Shown here: positions 15,344 to 22,861 of the stretch, piece by piece
Layout of the letters: every line of letters begins with the position of its first letter
Position numbering within the stretch: position 1 is the stretch's first letter
NCBI GenBank assembly: GCA_019636445.1
Contig: JAHBXO010000054.1
Span: forward strand, 1 to 32,376
Direction: 5' to 3'
DNA from: Gemmataceae bacterium
Lineage (GTDB): Bacteria; Planctomycetota; Planctomycetia; Gemmatales; Gemmataceae
Length of the DNA: 32,376 bases
Notes under the pieces: model-generated
Told to the model about the DNA's origin: nothing
Databases searched by the model: none
Seen by the model: only the letters and a program-made list of their open reading frames with translations
Made by a program: the position numbers and the translations under genes

Positions 15344-16774
15344 ATGTTCTCCCTCGCCGGGCGATCCGTACCGAATCTTTGCCGCAGCCGATCCCGTCGG
15401 GAATTCCTGCGAGTCGGCGGTCTCGCGCTTGGCGGATTATTCTTGCCTGCGATGCTGGCGGCCGCGCCGAACCGTCGCGCCAAGTCCTGCATCCTGATCT
15501 TCATGGACGGTGGACCAAGTCACCTCGAAACCTTCGACGTGAAGCCCAACGCGCCGCTCGAAGTGCGCGGGGAATTCCGACCGATCCCGTCGAGCGTACC
15601 CGGCGCGCCGGTCTGCGAACTGCTCCCGAAACTCGCCAGTCAGATGCACTATTTCGCCCAGGTGCGCTCGGTCCATCACTCCGTGAACGACCACAACGCC
15701 GGCGCGTACTACATGCTCACGGGGCATTCACCCGTCGACGGCGGCAAGTTCATCCAGACCGATTCCGCGAAGTCGTTCCCGTGCATCGGCAGCGCCGTGG
15801 CGAAACTCGCGCCGAATCGCATCTCGCTGCCGCAATATGTCCTGCTGCCGGAATACCAATGGAACAACGGCGTGGATATCGGCGGGCAGAAGGCAGGCTT
15901 CCTTGGCCCCAGCTTCGATCCGCTGGTCGGCGGCGACCCCAGCCTGGCCGGCCATTCCGTGCCCGGGTTGAATCCGCTGCCGGAACTTCCGCTGGATCGG
16001 CTTGGCGAGCGGGGCGACCTGCAACGGAAACTCGACCGCGCCATCGGTTCGCGGGGCGACGATCCCGCGACCGACCGCCTCGACGCGATGCGCCGGCGAG
16101 CACTCGAAATCATCACGTCACCCAAGACGCGGGACGCATTCGACCTGACGAAAGAACCGAGGAAACTCCGCGAGCGCTACGGGATGGACCCCGGCACCGA
16201 TCGCGGACTGGAGGCGCGGAAGTTCGGCGGGCTGCCGCACCTCGGCCAGTGCTTCCTGCTGGCACGAAGGCTCGTCGAGGCTGGCGTGAAACTCGTCACG
16301 GTCATTACCGGTCGGCGGATCGACCAGGCGTGGGATACGCACCGCGATCACTTCGGCCTGATGCGACGGTCGTTGTGCCCACCGTTCGACGCCGCGCTCG
16401 CGACGCTCGTCGCGGACCTGCACGATCGCGGCATGCTGGACGAGACGCTGCTGGTGGTGATGGGGGAGTTTGGGCGCACGCCGAAGATCGGTCAGATCAC
16501 GTCCGGAGCGGGGGCGAACAAGGATGATGGCCGCGACCACTGGCCGCACTGCTACACCGTGCTCTTCGCCGGCGGCGGCGTGCCGGGCGGTGCGATCCAC
16601 GGGTCGAGCGACAGGATCGCGGCTTATCCGCGAGAGTTGCCAGTTTCGCCGGAGGACGTGGCCGCGACCGTTTATTCCCTGCTTGGCATCGACCCCGGGA
16701 CGGAGCTGCGCGATCCGTTCGACAAGCCGTACCAGTTGAATACCGGTACGCCGATCCGCACGTTGATCGCTTAA
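15344..16774 (+). CDS. DUF1501 domain protein, Tat-exported
   Basis: A 476-residue DUF1501 protein, a family of unknown function in the alkaline phosphatase/sulfatase-like fold that is greatly expanded in planctomycetes. The N-terminus carries the Tat motif 'SRREFLRVGGLALGGLFLPA' (from about residue 17), so the folded protein should be exported. Domain landmarks are 'CILIFMDGGPSHLETFDVKP' (the first metal-like motif), 'RSVHHSVNDHNAGAYYMLTGH', 'DTHRDHFGLMR', 'VVMGEFGRTPKI', 'GRDHWPHCYTVLFAGGGVPGG' and 'GSSD'. It is not next to the DUF1549/DUF1553 cytochrome partner usually seen with this family. Its TAA stop (16772-16774) overlaps the stop of a duplicated S46 gene tail on the other strand. Confidence 0.92.
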   Translation: MFSLAGRSVPNLCRSRSRREFLRVGGLALGGLFLPAMLAAAPNRRAKSCILIFMDGGPSHLETFDVKPNAPLEVRGEFRPIPSSVPGAPVCELLPKLASQMHYFAQVRSVHHSVNDHNAGAYYMLTGHSPVDGGKFIQTDSAKSFPCIGSAVAKLAPNRISLPQYVLLPEYQWNNGVDIGGQKAGFLGPSFDPLVGGDPSLAGHSVPGLNPLPELPLDRLGERGDLQRKLDRAIGSRGDDPATDRLDAMRRRALEIITSPKTRDAFDLTKEPRKLRERYGMDPGTDRGLEARKFGGLPHLGQCFLLARRLVEAGVKLVTVITGRRIDQAWDTHRDHFGLMRRSLCPPFDAALATLVADLHDRGMLDETLLVVMGEFGRTPKIGQITSGAGANKDDGRDHWPHCYTVLFAGGGVPGGAIHGSSDRIAAYPRELPVSPEDVAATVYSLLGIDPGTELRDPFDKPYQLNTGTPIRTLIA

Positions 16775-16815
16775 TCCCCTACCAATTCCTTCACGATCGC
16801 GTCGGCGTCGTGGTT
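16771..16815 (-). pseudogene. Remnant copy of the 3' end of an S46 peptidase gene
   Basis: Read on the minus strand, these bases encode NHDADAIVKELVGD followed by TAA. The intact S46 gene ends in DSDSIVKELIGD followed by TAG at 16925. About 35 of the terminal 41 bases match. The changes are conservative (Ala/Ser twice, Val/Ile) as expected for diverged paralogues. Homology fades where palindromic element E begins at 16817. It is either the last scrap of a deleted tandem paralogue or an old target duplication made when E inserted. Confidence 0.75.
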
Positions 16816-16816
16816 T

Positions 16817-16920
16817 TGTAGGTCGGGCCGAGTCTTCGAGGCCTGACGCGGTTACTGATCCCCGACGCGGTTACCTTTGTCGAGCGTGTCGGGCCTCCCC
16901 AAGCCTCGGCCCGACCTACA
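16817..16920. repeat. Palindromic element E at a convergent junction
   Basis: Arms at 16817-16850 and 16885-16920. The outer 16 bp (TGTAGGTCGGGCCGAG) are perfectly complementary, and pairing continues with a two-base indel through CTT-G and AGGCC-GAC words. The loop contains GACGCGGTTAC twice (16845-16855 and 16864-16874, period 19). It ends 4 bp from the S46 stop codon and begins right after the duplicated S46 tail. It sits between convergent DUF1501 and S46 genes. Confidence 0.87.
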
Positions 16921-16924
16921 TAAA

Positions 16925-19006
16925 CTAATCCCCGATCAATTCCTTCACGATAGAGTCGGAGTCGTAAAGTTTTGCCAGCGTTTCCAGCACGGCCCGAGAA
17001 TGGACCGACACGTGCCGCGCCTGCACCTCGGTGTAGACAAAGTTCCGCACGAGGCCGTGCCGATTGCGGTCGAAATTGATGCCGACGAGTTCGCCGGCTC
17101 GGTTCAGCACCGGGCTGCCGCTGTTGCCGCCGATGGTGTCGGCCGTGCTCGCGAAATTGTAGGGCGTCGCGAGGTCGAGCTTTGTCTTCCCGTCGCGCCA
17201 GCGTTTCGGCAGGTCGAACGGCTCGCGGTTCGCCATGGCTTCGCTCTTTTCAAACGCGCCGCCGAGCGTGGTGTGGAACGGAAGCTTCGTCCCGTCGACT
17301 TCGTAGCCGCGGACGGTGCCGCACGCGAGCCGGAGCGTAAAGGTGGCATCCGGCGCGACCGACCGGCCGAACGCCTTGAAGCGGATCTTCGCAATCTCGG
17401 CGTACGCCTGGCGCTCCGGTTCCTCCACCTGCTCCTCGAATCGCTTCCTCAGCTCGCGGGCCTCGGCGTCGATCGCCTTCGCCAGCAGCACCATCGTGTC
17501 CCTCGAAGCGTCCACGGCCGTCTTCCCGCCCTCCACGAGCCTCTTCCGCTCGGCCACTTCGAAAAGCGTCGTACCGGCGATCAACTCTTGCGCCCGCGCC
17601 GCCGGATTCTTTCCCGCGAGAACTTTCACGACGATCGGGTGTCCGCCGCCGAGCGTCTCGGCCAGAAACGTCAGCGAGGTCTGGAGTTTCACCCGTTCGA
17701 GCGCCGGGGCGAGCGGGGCCGGTGAATAGAGTTGGAGCTTGAGGGATTCGAGGTTCGAATCGCGGTATTCGCGCAGTCGTTGGGCGGACGGCTTGGGCAG
17801 TTCCTCGGCGAGGCGAACGCTGTGTCGGGCGAGCGTGAAGAGTTCACTGAAGAAGGCGTGGCCGGTTTCGAGCAGAGCGTGCTCGCGTTCGAATCCGCGG
17901 TAGGTCGTTTGGATGGCTTCGATGGTGCTCCAGTGATTGCGGGGCCGCGGTGCGGTCGGGAATACGTCGAGTTCCACCATCGTCGTATCGCGTAACTTTC
18001 GTTCCTGAAGGTCCTTCGCCGCGATGATCGAGGGATCGAGAAGCCCCTGCAACTGGCCGGAAAACGCCTTGCGGGCGTTCGCGACGCGGTGCAGGTCGGT
18101 GGCGGCCTGGCGGCGCTCCTCCGGGCCGCGCTCGGCGTACTGGCTGATGGCGGCTTCAAGGGACCGCAGGCGGCTTAACGTGTAGGGCAACGTAACATCG
18201 CGCCGGTGGAGGAGTTTCGCGAGCGATTCCAAACGGTTCGTCGTGCCGGGATGGCCGGTGACAAAGACGAGGTCGTTCTCGGCCGGGCCGGTCTTCGACC
18301 AGCGGAAGTAGTGCGAAGGCTTCGCGGGTGTGCCGTTCTCGTAGGCGCGGAAGAAGGCGACGTCGAGTCCGTGGCGGGGGTACTCGAAGTTGTCGACATC
18401 CCCTCCGAACCCGGCCGCCGAAGCCTCCGGCGCGAATGCGAGCCGCACATCGGTGTACTTCTTGTAGCGGTACAGGTGGTACGCGCCGCCTTGATAGAGC
18501 GTGACGACGTCCGACCGCAGGCCGGTCTTGGCCAGCGATTCCTTTTCGATTTCGCCCATCACGGCGCGGCGGGCCGCCGCGGCCTCGGCTGGCGACTGCT
18601 CCGGCCTCACCACCGCGTTCACCCGGGCTGTCACGTCTTCGATCGACTGCAGCACGTTCAGTTCGAGGTCGGGGCAGGGCAGTTCGTCGGCGCGTGTCTT
18701 CGCCAGGAAACCATCGCGGTACAGGTCCAGACCAGGTTTGCTCAGTTTCTGGATCGCGTCGGCGGCGATGTGGTGGTTCGTGACGATCAGCCCCTCGGCC
18801 GAGACGAACCCGCCCGATCCGCCACTGTTGAAACGAACGCTGGCCTTCATGGCGCGTTCGAGCCAAGCGTCTGTGAGTTCAAAGCCGTATTTGGTTTTCA
18901 GTTGTTCGCGGGGCGGATCGTTCAGCAGCCACATGCCCTCGTCCGACTGAGCAGTCATCGTCGCGGCTCCCAGGACCAGCAGGGCCATTGTCGCGCGGGT
19001 TCGCAT
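16925..19006 (-). CDS. S46 family dipeptidyl-peptidase
   Basis: A 693-residue exported serine exopeptidase of family S46 (DPP7/DPP11 type), which removes dipeptides from the N-terminus of peptides. It starts with a signal peptide (MRTRATMALLVLGAATMTAQS). The chymotrypsin-like triad is visible: histidine in 'VTNHHIAADAIQ' (residues 78-79), aspartate D215 in 'DNFEYPRHGLDVAFFRAY', and serine S629 in 'GGNSGSPVLN'. The segment 'GINFDRNRHG' has Arg647 after the FD pair, which resembles the Asp/Glu-preferring DPP11 group more than DPP7, though I hold this loosely. The central region is long and helical, as in the family. It lies 108 bp downstream of the serpin gene, with a perfect 28-nt palindrome between. 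A second copy of its last codons lies 154 bp beyond the end. Confidence 0.94.
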   Translation of the reverse strand: MRTRATMALLVLGAATMTAQSDEGMWLLNDPPREQLKTKYGFELTDAWLERAMKASVRFNSGGSGGFVSAEGLIVTNHHIAADAIQKLSKPGLDLYRDGFLAKTRADELPCPDLELNVLQSIEDVTARVNAVVRPEQSPAEAAAARRAVMGEIEKESLAKTGLRSDVVTLYQGGAYHLYRYKKYTDVRLAFAPEASAAGFGGDVDNFEYPRHGLDVAFFRAYENGTPAKPSHYFRWSKTGPAENDLVFVTGHPGTTNRLESLAKLLHRRDVTLPYTLSRLRSLEAAISQYAERGPEERRQAATDLHRVANARKAFSGQLQGLLDPSIIAAKDLQERKLRDTTMVELDVFPTAPRPRNHWSTIEAIQTTYRGFEREHALLETGHAFFSELFTLARHSVRLAEELPKPSAQRLREYRDSNLESLKLQLYSPAPLAPALERVKLQTSLTFLAETLGGGHPIVVKVLAGKNPAARAQELIAGTTLFEVAERKRLVEGGKTAVDASRDTMVLLAKAIDAEARELRKRFEEQVEEPERQAYAEIAKIRFKAFGRSVAPDATFTLRLACGTVRGYEVDGTKLPFHTTLGGAFEKSEAMANREPFDLPKRWRDGKTKLDLATPYNFASTADTIGGNSGSPVLNRAGELVGINFDRNRHGLVRNFVYTEVQARHVSVHSRAVLETLAKLYDSDSIVKELIGD

Positions 19007-19068
19007 CGCGTCACCGGTGCGTAAGGGGAATCGGTTGCGTTCGTTCTATGGGGGAAGCGGAAAACGCG

Positions 19069-19096
19069 AACCGCCCGCGTCATGACGCGGGCGGTT
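19069..19096 (-). terminator. Perfect 28-nt palindrome after the serpin gene, probable terminator
   Basis: AACCGCCCGCGTCA is followed directly by its exact reverse complement. Read on the minus strand it lies 18 bp after the serpin stop and is followed by CGCGTTTTCC, a short T-run. This fits an intrinsic terminator separating the serpin from the S46 gene. The T-run is short, so attenuation rather than full termination is possible. A protein-binding site is the alternative. Confidence 0.6.
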
Positions 19097-19114
19097 GGAT
19101 GGTTTCGCCGCGAT

Positions 19115-20365
19115 TCAGGCTTTCGGATTCGACAGGCGCCCGAGGAAAAGAATCGCGTTGCTCGGATGGTGGCGGATCGCAAAGAGGAACGGATGGTCGG
19201 CCCGGAAGATTTTCCGCTGGGTCGGGGCCGGAGCGCTGCGCACACCCACGGCGACGCCGGTCGCGGCGGCGGCTTCGGTGCCTTGTTCATCGACTTCACA
19301 ATAGGCTTTGTGGACCACTTTCGTGATCGCCATCGGACCTTCCGGCTTGGTCGTCACCATGCCGTCGAAATTCGCCTTCCTGAAATCGAACGCATCGGTC
19401 ATCCCCATGTCCTTGAGGGTATCGTTGAGGTTGTATTTTGTTTCGACCTTGAATTTCGGCAGGTAGACTTCCACGTCGGCCGCCGGCTTCAACGCTGCGA
19501 CGAGTGCCGTCCACTTCGCCGCGTCGAACCCCTTTTCGATGTCCGCCAATCCGTCGGCCTTTCGCGGCAGGACAATCGACATCGATGTCTGTGACGAGCT
19601 GTAGGGCAGTTCGAGGAACTGCACGTCGTCCGTCTCGGCCAGCCGTGCCCGCACCTTCGCGAACATCGTCGGCACCTCCGGCTTCGTGCCGTCCGCCAGA
19701 AGGAACGGCAACGGCTTCGTCGCGGCTTTCGGGAACGGCTTGTCCCAGTTCGCCTTGTAGTAGATCGCGTTCACCAGCACCAGCCGCGTGAGGGCGTCGA
19801 TCGTCCCTTCGGCGAAGAGATCCTTGATCTTCTTCATCGTTTGCATTTCGGTCCAGTCGTTGATCGCCTTCCGCGCCGCCTCGCTCTCCTTGGCGAAGTT
19901 CACGTCGCGGATCTCGGCGAAGTACTGGCCGGTCGCGCGTTCCAGGAACTCCTTCTTCCAGGGGTAGCCCTTTTGTGCAAAAAGGCCGTTGGCGACATGG
20001 AGCTGGAACGCGCGGAGTCGTTTTTGCGGGCCGGCGAGCTGGAGCATCAGTTCGCCGAAGAGCGCGTGACCAATCGGATCGGCCGTCGAACCGGGGCAAC
20101 GCAACGTCTTCGCGATCTGAGCGAGCGTGGTCCCCTCCGCGCCGCCGGCGGTCATCGCGAGGGCCGTGCTGATGCTGAAGGGCGAGACGAAGATATTCCC
20201 CTTCGTCGACCCCAACTTCGCGTGGAGGTCGAAGGCGAACGGATTGATGCCGGTCTGGGCACCGAGGTCATCGGGTCGGCGCTTGGCGAAGAGGTTCAAA
20301 GGCACGGCGGCACCCCCGGCAAGGGCGGCGGTGGAACGGAGGAAATGGCGGCGGTCAAATGTCAT
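19115..20365 (-). CDS. Exported serpin (serine protease inhibitor), predicted Arg-Ser P1-P1'
   Basis: A 416-residue serpin with a Tat-type signal (MTFDRRHFLRSTAALAGGAAVPLNLFA). Serpins trap serine or cysteine proteases by cleavage of a reactive-centre loop. Family landmarks are 'NIFVSPFSISTALAMTAGGAEGTT' (about 60-83), 'LVNAIYYKANWDKPF', 'LPKFKVETKYNLNDTLKDMGMTDAF', the hinge 'DEQGTEAAAATG' and 'DHPFLFAIRHHPSNAILFLGRLSNP' at the C-terminus. The hinge has the small residues (EAAAAT) needed for loop insertion, so it should be inhibitory. Counting P15 at Gly of EQGTE puts P1 at Arg376 and P1' at Ser377, a trypsin-like target. The loop after P1 is about five residues longer than in alpha-1-antitrypsin. 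AGGAG lies six bases before the ATG. Confidence 0.95.
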   Translation of the reverse strand: MTFDRRHFLRSTAALAGGAAVPLNLFAKRRPDDLGAQTGINPFAFDLHAKLGSTKGNIFVSPFSISTALAMTAGGAEGTTLAQIAKTLRCPGSTADPIGHALFGELMLQLAGPQKRLRAFQLHVANGLFAQKGYPWKKEFLERATGQYFAEIRDVNFAKESEAARKAINDWTEMQTMKKIKDLFAEGTIDALTRLVLVNAIYYKANWDKPFPKAATKPLPFLLADGTKPEVPTMFAKVRARLAETDDVQFLELPYSSSQTSMSIVLPRKADGLADIEKGFDAAKWTALVAALKPAADVEVYLPKFKVETKYNLNDTLKDMGMTDAFDFRKANFDGMVTTKPEGPMAITKVVHKAYCEVDEQGTEAAAATGVAVGVRSAPAPTQRKIFRADHPFLFAIRHHPSNAILFLGRLSNPKA

Positions 20366-20461
20366 GGTTCGCTCCTGGTGCGGGTATCGTACACAATAAC
20401 GACGACGGCCGGGCGATGCCGGCCGAAGTGCGTTACGAATCCGTTGCAGGCGAAGTGGAGG
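20366..20461. other. Gap between zinc peptidase and serpin genes with small hairpin
   Basis: This 96-bp gap holds the serpin Shine-Dalgarno and a short GC-rich inverted repeat, GGCCGG-GCGATG-CCGGCC, near 20411-20428. On the minus strand the hairpin is followed by TCGTCGTTATTG, which lacks a clear T-run. It may be a weak terminator of the upstream operon; nothing else is recognised. Confidence 0.4.
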
Positions 20462-21340
20462 TTACAGGTCCAGCGGAGCGACATTCTGATTGAAAAAGCG
20501 ATCGAGCGATTGCTTGCGGGCGTCGCCGGTCTTCATGCCTTCGAGGAAGTATTTGAGTCGTTGCTCGGCCTTGCCGTGATTGAACGATTCGGGCCAGGCT
20601 TTGCCTTTCATCTTTTTCTGGATGCGATCGTCGCCGATCGACTGCGCGGTCTTGATGATCGACTGCAAGTCGCCGCGATCGAAGATGGTGCCGAACCGCT
20701 GTTCGGCGTGGTGCGCCCAGACGCCGGCGAGGTAATCGGCCTGGAGTTCCAGACGGATGCCGCCGTTCTCGCCCTCTCGCTTGCGGAACGACTCCACCAT
20801 CGCGTTGTAGCCGAGCAGGTTTTGGATGTGGTGGCCGACTTCGTGGGCGATGACGTAGGCGCGCGAGGCATCGCCGCTGTCGCCGCCGAGCTTCGCTTCC
20901 AATTCGTTGAAGAAGTCCGGGTCGAGGAAGACCTTTCGACTGGCCGGGCAGTAGAACGGTCCCACCGCCGACGGTGCGATGCCGCAGCCTTCGCTGTCCA
21001 CCTGGTTCGCGAACAGCACCATGCCCGGCTTTTCGTAGGGTTTGCGATATTCCTGCTGGAAGATGTTGCTCCAAACGGTTTCCGTCATGCCGAGGATGGC
21101 TTTCGAGAAGCGCAAATGGACGTCGTTCGTCGGCGGCGCGTTCTGTCGCTGGCCAGCTCCGCCCACTTGATTCGCGATCCCGCCGGCGATCTGCTTCGCC
21201 TTGTTCGGGTCGATCCCCATGAAATAGGCGAGCGCCACGGCGATGATCGTGACAAGCCCGCCGCCGGCGGCGACGGCCGGGCCGGCGTTCCCGCGGCGGT
21301 CCTCGACGTTCGAGCTTTCCGCCTTGCCTTCCCAATCCAT
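20462..21340 (-). CDS. Neutral zinc metallopeptidase (YpfJ/KPN_02809 family)
   Basis: A 292-residue membrane-anchored protein of the putative neutral zinc metallopeptidase family. A single transmembrane segment (about residues 23-43, 'VAAGGGLVTIIAVALAYFMG') follows a short charged N-terminus. The zinc motif HEVGH is at residues 166-170 in 'YVIAHEVGHHIQNLLG', with a probable third ligand Glu in 'LELQADYLAGVWAHH'. Conserved family features include 'CGIAPSAVGPFYCPASRKVFLDPDFF', with two cysteines that could form a disulfide. The catalytic domain should face the outside of the cytoplasmic membrane. It starts 13 bp after the DUF2237 stop, so it is the last gene of the mdh-DUF2237-peptidase operon. 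The physiological substrate of the family is unknown. Confidence 0.94.
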   Translation of the reverse strand: MDWEGKAESSNVEDRRGNAGPAVAAGGGLVTIIAVALAYFMGIDPNKAKQIAGGIANQVGGAGQRQNAPPTNDVHLRFSKAILGMTETVWSNIFQQEYRKPYEKPGMVLFANQVDSEGCGIAPSAVGPFYCPASRKVFLDPDFFNELEAKLGGDSGDASRAYVIAHEVGHHIQNLLGYNAMVESFRKREGENGGIRLELQADYLAGVWAHHAEQRFGTIFDRGDLQSIIKTAQSIGDDRIQKKMKGKAWPESFNHGKAEQRLKYFLEGMKTGDARKQSLDRFFNQNVAPLDL

Positions 21341-21353
21341 GATGCAGCTCCCC

Positions 21354-21728
21354 TTAGACGGCTTGCGTGACCGCGAGGCGTTGGAGGTCTTCCAGGTCGA
21401 CGTATTCGAGCGTGGAGATGTGCGTGGCTTCGAGGACGACGGGCGCGGCCATGCCGGCCTCTAGCGACTGCTTCCAGCGCTGGACGCAGACGCACCAGCG
21501 GTCGCCCGGGCGCAGGCCGGGGAAGCCATAGGCCGGGTACGGCGTGCTCAGATCGTTGCCAATGGAACGCTGGTGTGCGAGGAATTCGGCCGTCACCTGC
21601 GTGCAGACGAGATGCAGGCCGATGTCCTCGGCGCCGGTGTCGCAACAACCGTTGCGGTAGAAGCCGGTCAAGGGTTTGGTCGAACAGCTTTGCAGCGGTC
21701 CCCCCAAAACATTTTTTGCGGTCGGCAT
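21354..21728 (-). CDS. DUF2237 family protein
   Basis: A 124-residue small cytoplasmic protein of the DUF2237 family, function unknown. The conserved core is easily seen: 'GFYRNGCCDTGAEDIGLHLVCTQVTAEFL', 'GNDLSTPYPAYGFPGLRPGDRWCVCVQRW' and 'PVVLEATHISTLEYVDLEDL'. Several conserved cysteines and a histidine suggest a metal or redox site, but this is inference. I choose ATG 21728 because GAGGGG lies eight bases upstream and the family start fits; longer in-frame extensions run into the malate dehydrogenase gene on the same strand. It sits 28 bp after the mdh stop and 13 bp before the zinc peptidase start. Confidence 0.92.
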   Translation of the reverse strand: MPTAKNVLGGPLQSCSTKPLTGFYRNGCCDTGAEDIGLHLVCTQVTAEFLAHQRSIGNDLSTPYPAYGFPGLRPGDRWCVCVQRWKQSLEAGMAAPVVLEATHISTLEYVDLEDLQRLAVTQAV

Positions 21729-21756
21729 ATTGGTGTCCCCTCGGTGTCGTGTCATC

Positions 21757-22785
21757 TTAGCCGGGGAGCAAATCCTTGACCGCGTCTTTCTCTTCCAGGA
21801 GTTCATTGAGCGTCTTCTGGAACGCCGTCTGACCGAAGGCATCGTGGCTGAGACCCTCGACGATCTTGAAATTCCCTTTGCCATCGGCCGTGACAGGATA
21901 GCCGAAGACCAGCCCCTTCGGCACGCCGTACTCCCCGTTGGAGACGATGGCGGCGCTGGTCCAGTCGCCGGCGGGGGTGCCGCGGACGCAACTCTTGACG
22001 TGATCGATGGCGCCGTTGGCGGCGGAGAGAGCGCTGGAAAGGCCGCGCGCCTTGATGATCGCCGCACCGCGGTTCTGGCAATTCGGCAGGAAGCTTGTTT
22101 CCAGCCATGCGCGATCGGTGATGACGCTCGTCGCCGGCTTGCCGTTGATTTTCGCGTTCGTGAAGTCCACCCATTGCGTGTTGCTGTGGTTGCCCCAGAT
22201 CGTCACATTCGTGACCACTTCGTTTTTGACGCCGGCCTTCACCGCGAGGGCCGACACGGCGCGATTGTGGTCCAGGCGTGTCATGGCGTGCCAGCGATCG
22301 GCCGGGATCTCGCGGCCGTTCGAGTAGGCCACGAGGCAGTTCGTGTTGCACGGGTTGCCGACGATCAGAATGCGCACGTCCGAGGCGGCGTTCTTGGCGA
22401 GCGCCTTCCCCTGGCCGACGAAGATGCGGCCGTTCAGGCCGAGCAGATCCTTGCGTTCCATGCCGGGGCCGCGCGGGGCCGCGCCGACGAGCAGCGCCCA
22501 GTTCACGCCGGCGAACGCCTTGTTCGCGTCATCCGTCACCACCACGTCGAGGAGCGTCGAGAAGCCGCAGTCGAGCAGTTCCATCGCGTTCCCCTCGGCG
22601 ATGTCGAGGGGCTGGCGCGCGGTCGGCGTCGGCGGCGTCCAGCCGTCCTTCTTCGGGATTTCGAGCAGGTGCAGGATGACCTTGGTATCGTCGCCGAAGA
22701 CTTCGCCCGACGCGAGTCGTGCGAGCATGGCATAGGAAACGTTGCCGCCAGCGCCGGTGACGGCGACTTTCACGACCTTGGACAT
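21757..22785 (-). CDS. mdh: Malate dehydrogenase (cytosolic-type, NAD-dependent)
   Basis: A 342-residue malate dehydrogenase, interconverting malate and oxaloacetate in the TCA cycle. It belongs to the 'cytosolic-type' MDH group rather than the LDH-like group common in many bacteria. The nucleotide-binding loop is GAGGNVSY (11-18). The substrate arginines are in 'GAAPRGPGMERKDLL' (R105, R111), and the catalytic pair is in 'RLDHNRA' (D172) and 'IWGNHSNTQ' (H200). Length and motifs are complete. It is the first gene of a tight minus-strand operon with DUF2237 and the zinc peptidase. A 76-bp gap separates it from the upstream DUF1501 stop. Annotation as lactate dehydrogenase is excluded by the Arg-rich substrate loop. 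Confidence 0.96.
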   Translation of the reverse strand: MSKVVKVAVTGAGGNVSYAMLARLASGEVFGDDTKVILHLLEIPKKDGWTPPTPTARQPLDIAEGNAMELLDCGFSTLLDVVVTDDANKAFAGVNWALLVGAAPRGPGMERKDLLGLNGRIFVGQGKALAKNAASDVRILIVGNPCNTNCLVAYSNGREIPADRWHAMTRLDHNRAVSALAVKAGVKNEVVTNVTIWGNHSNTQWVDFTNAKINGKPATSVITDRAWLETSFLPNCQNRGAAIIKARGLSSALSAANGAIDHVKSCVRGTPAGDWTSAAIVSNGEYGVPKGLVFGYPVTADGKGNFKIVEGLSHDAFGQTAFQKTLNELLEEKDAVKDLLPG

Positions 22786-22861
22786 GGAGAGAACCCCGGG
22801 ACGATGAGTGAATCTTGGGGTCAGAGTATTCGCGGGGCTGAGCGACTCAAGGGGTACCGGT

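Noticed and set aside
16817..16920. CRISPR repeat reading of the GACGCGGTTAC repeats
   Set aside because: Only two 11-bp copies with period 19 are present, inside a palindrome loop. There are no spacers of regular length and no cas genes.
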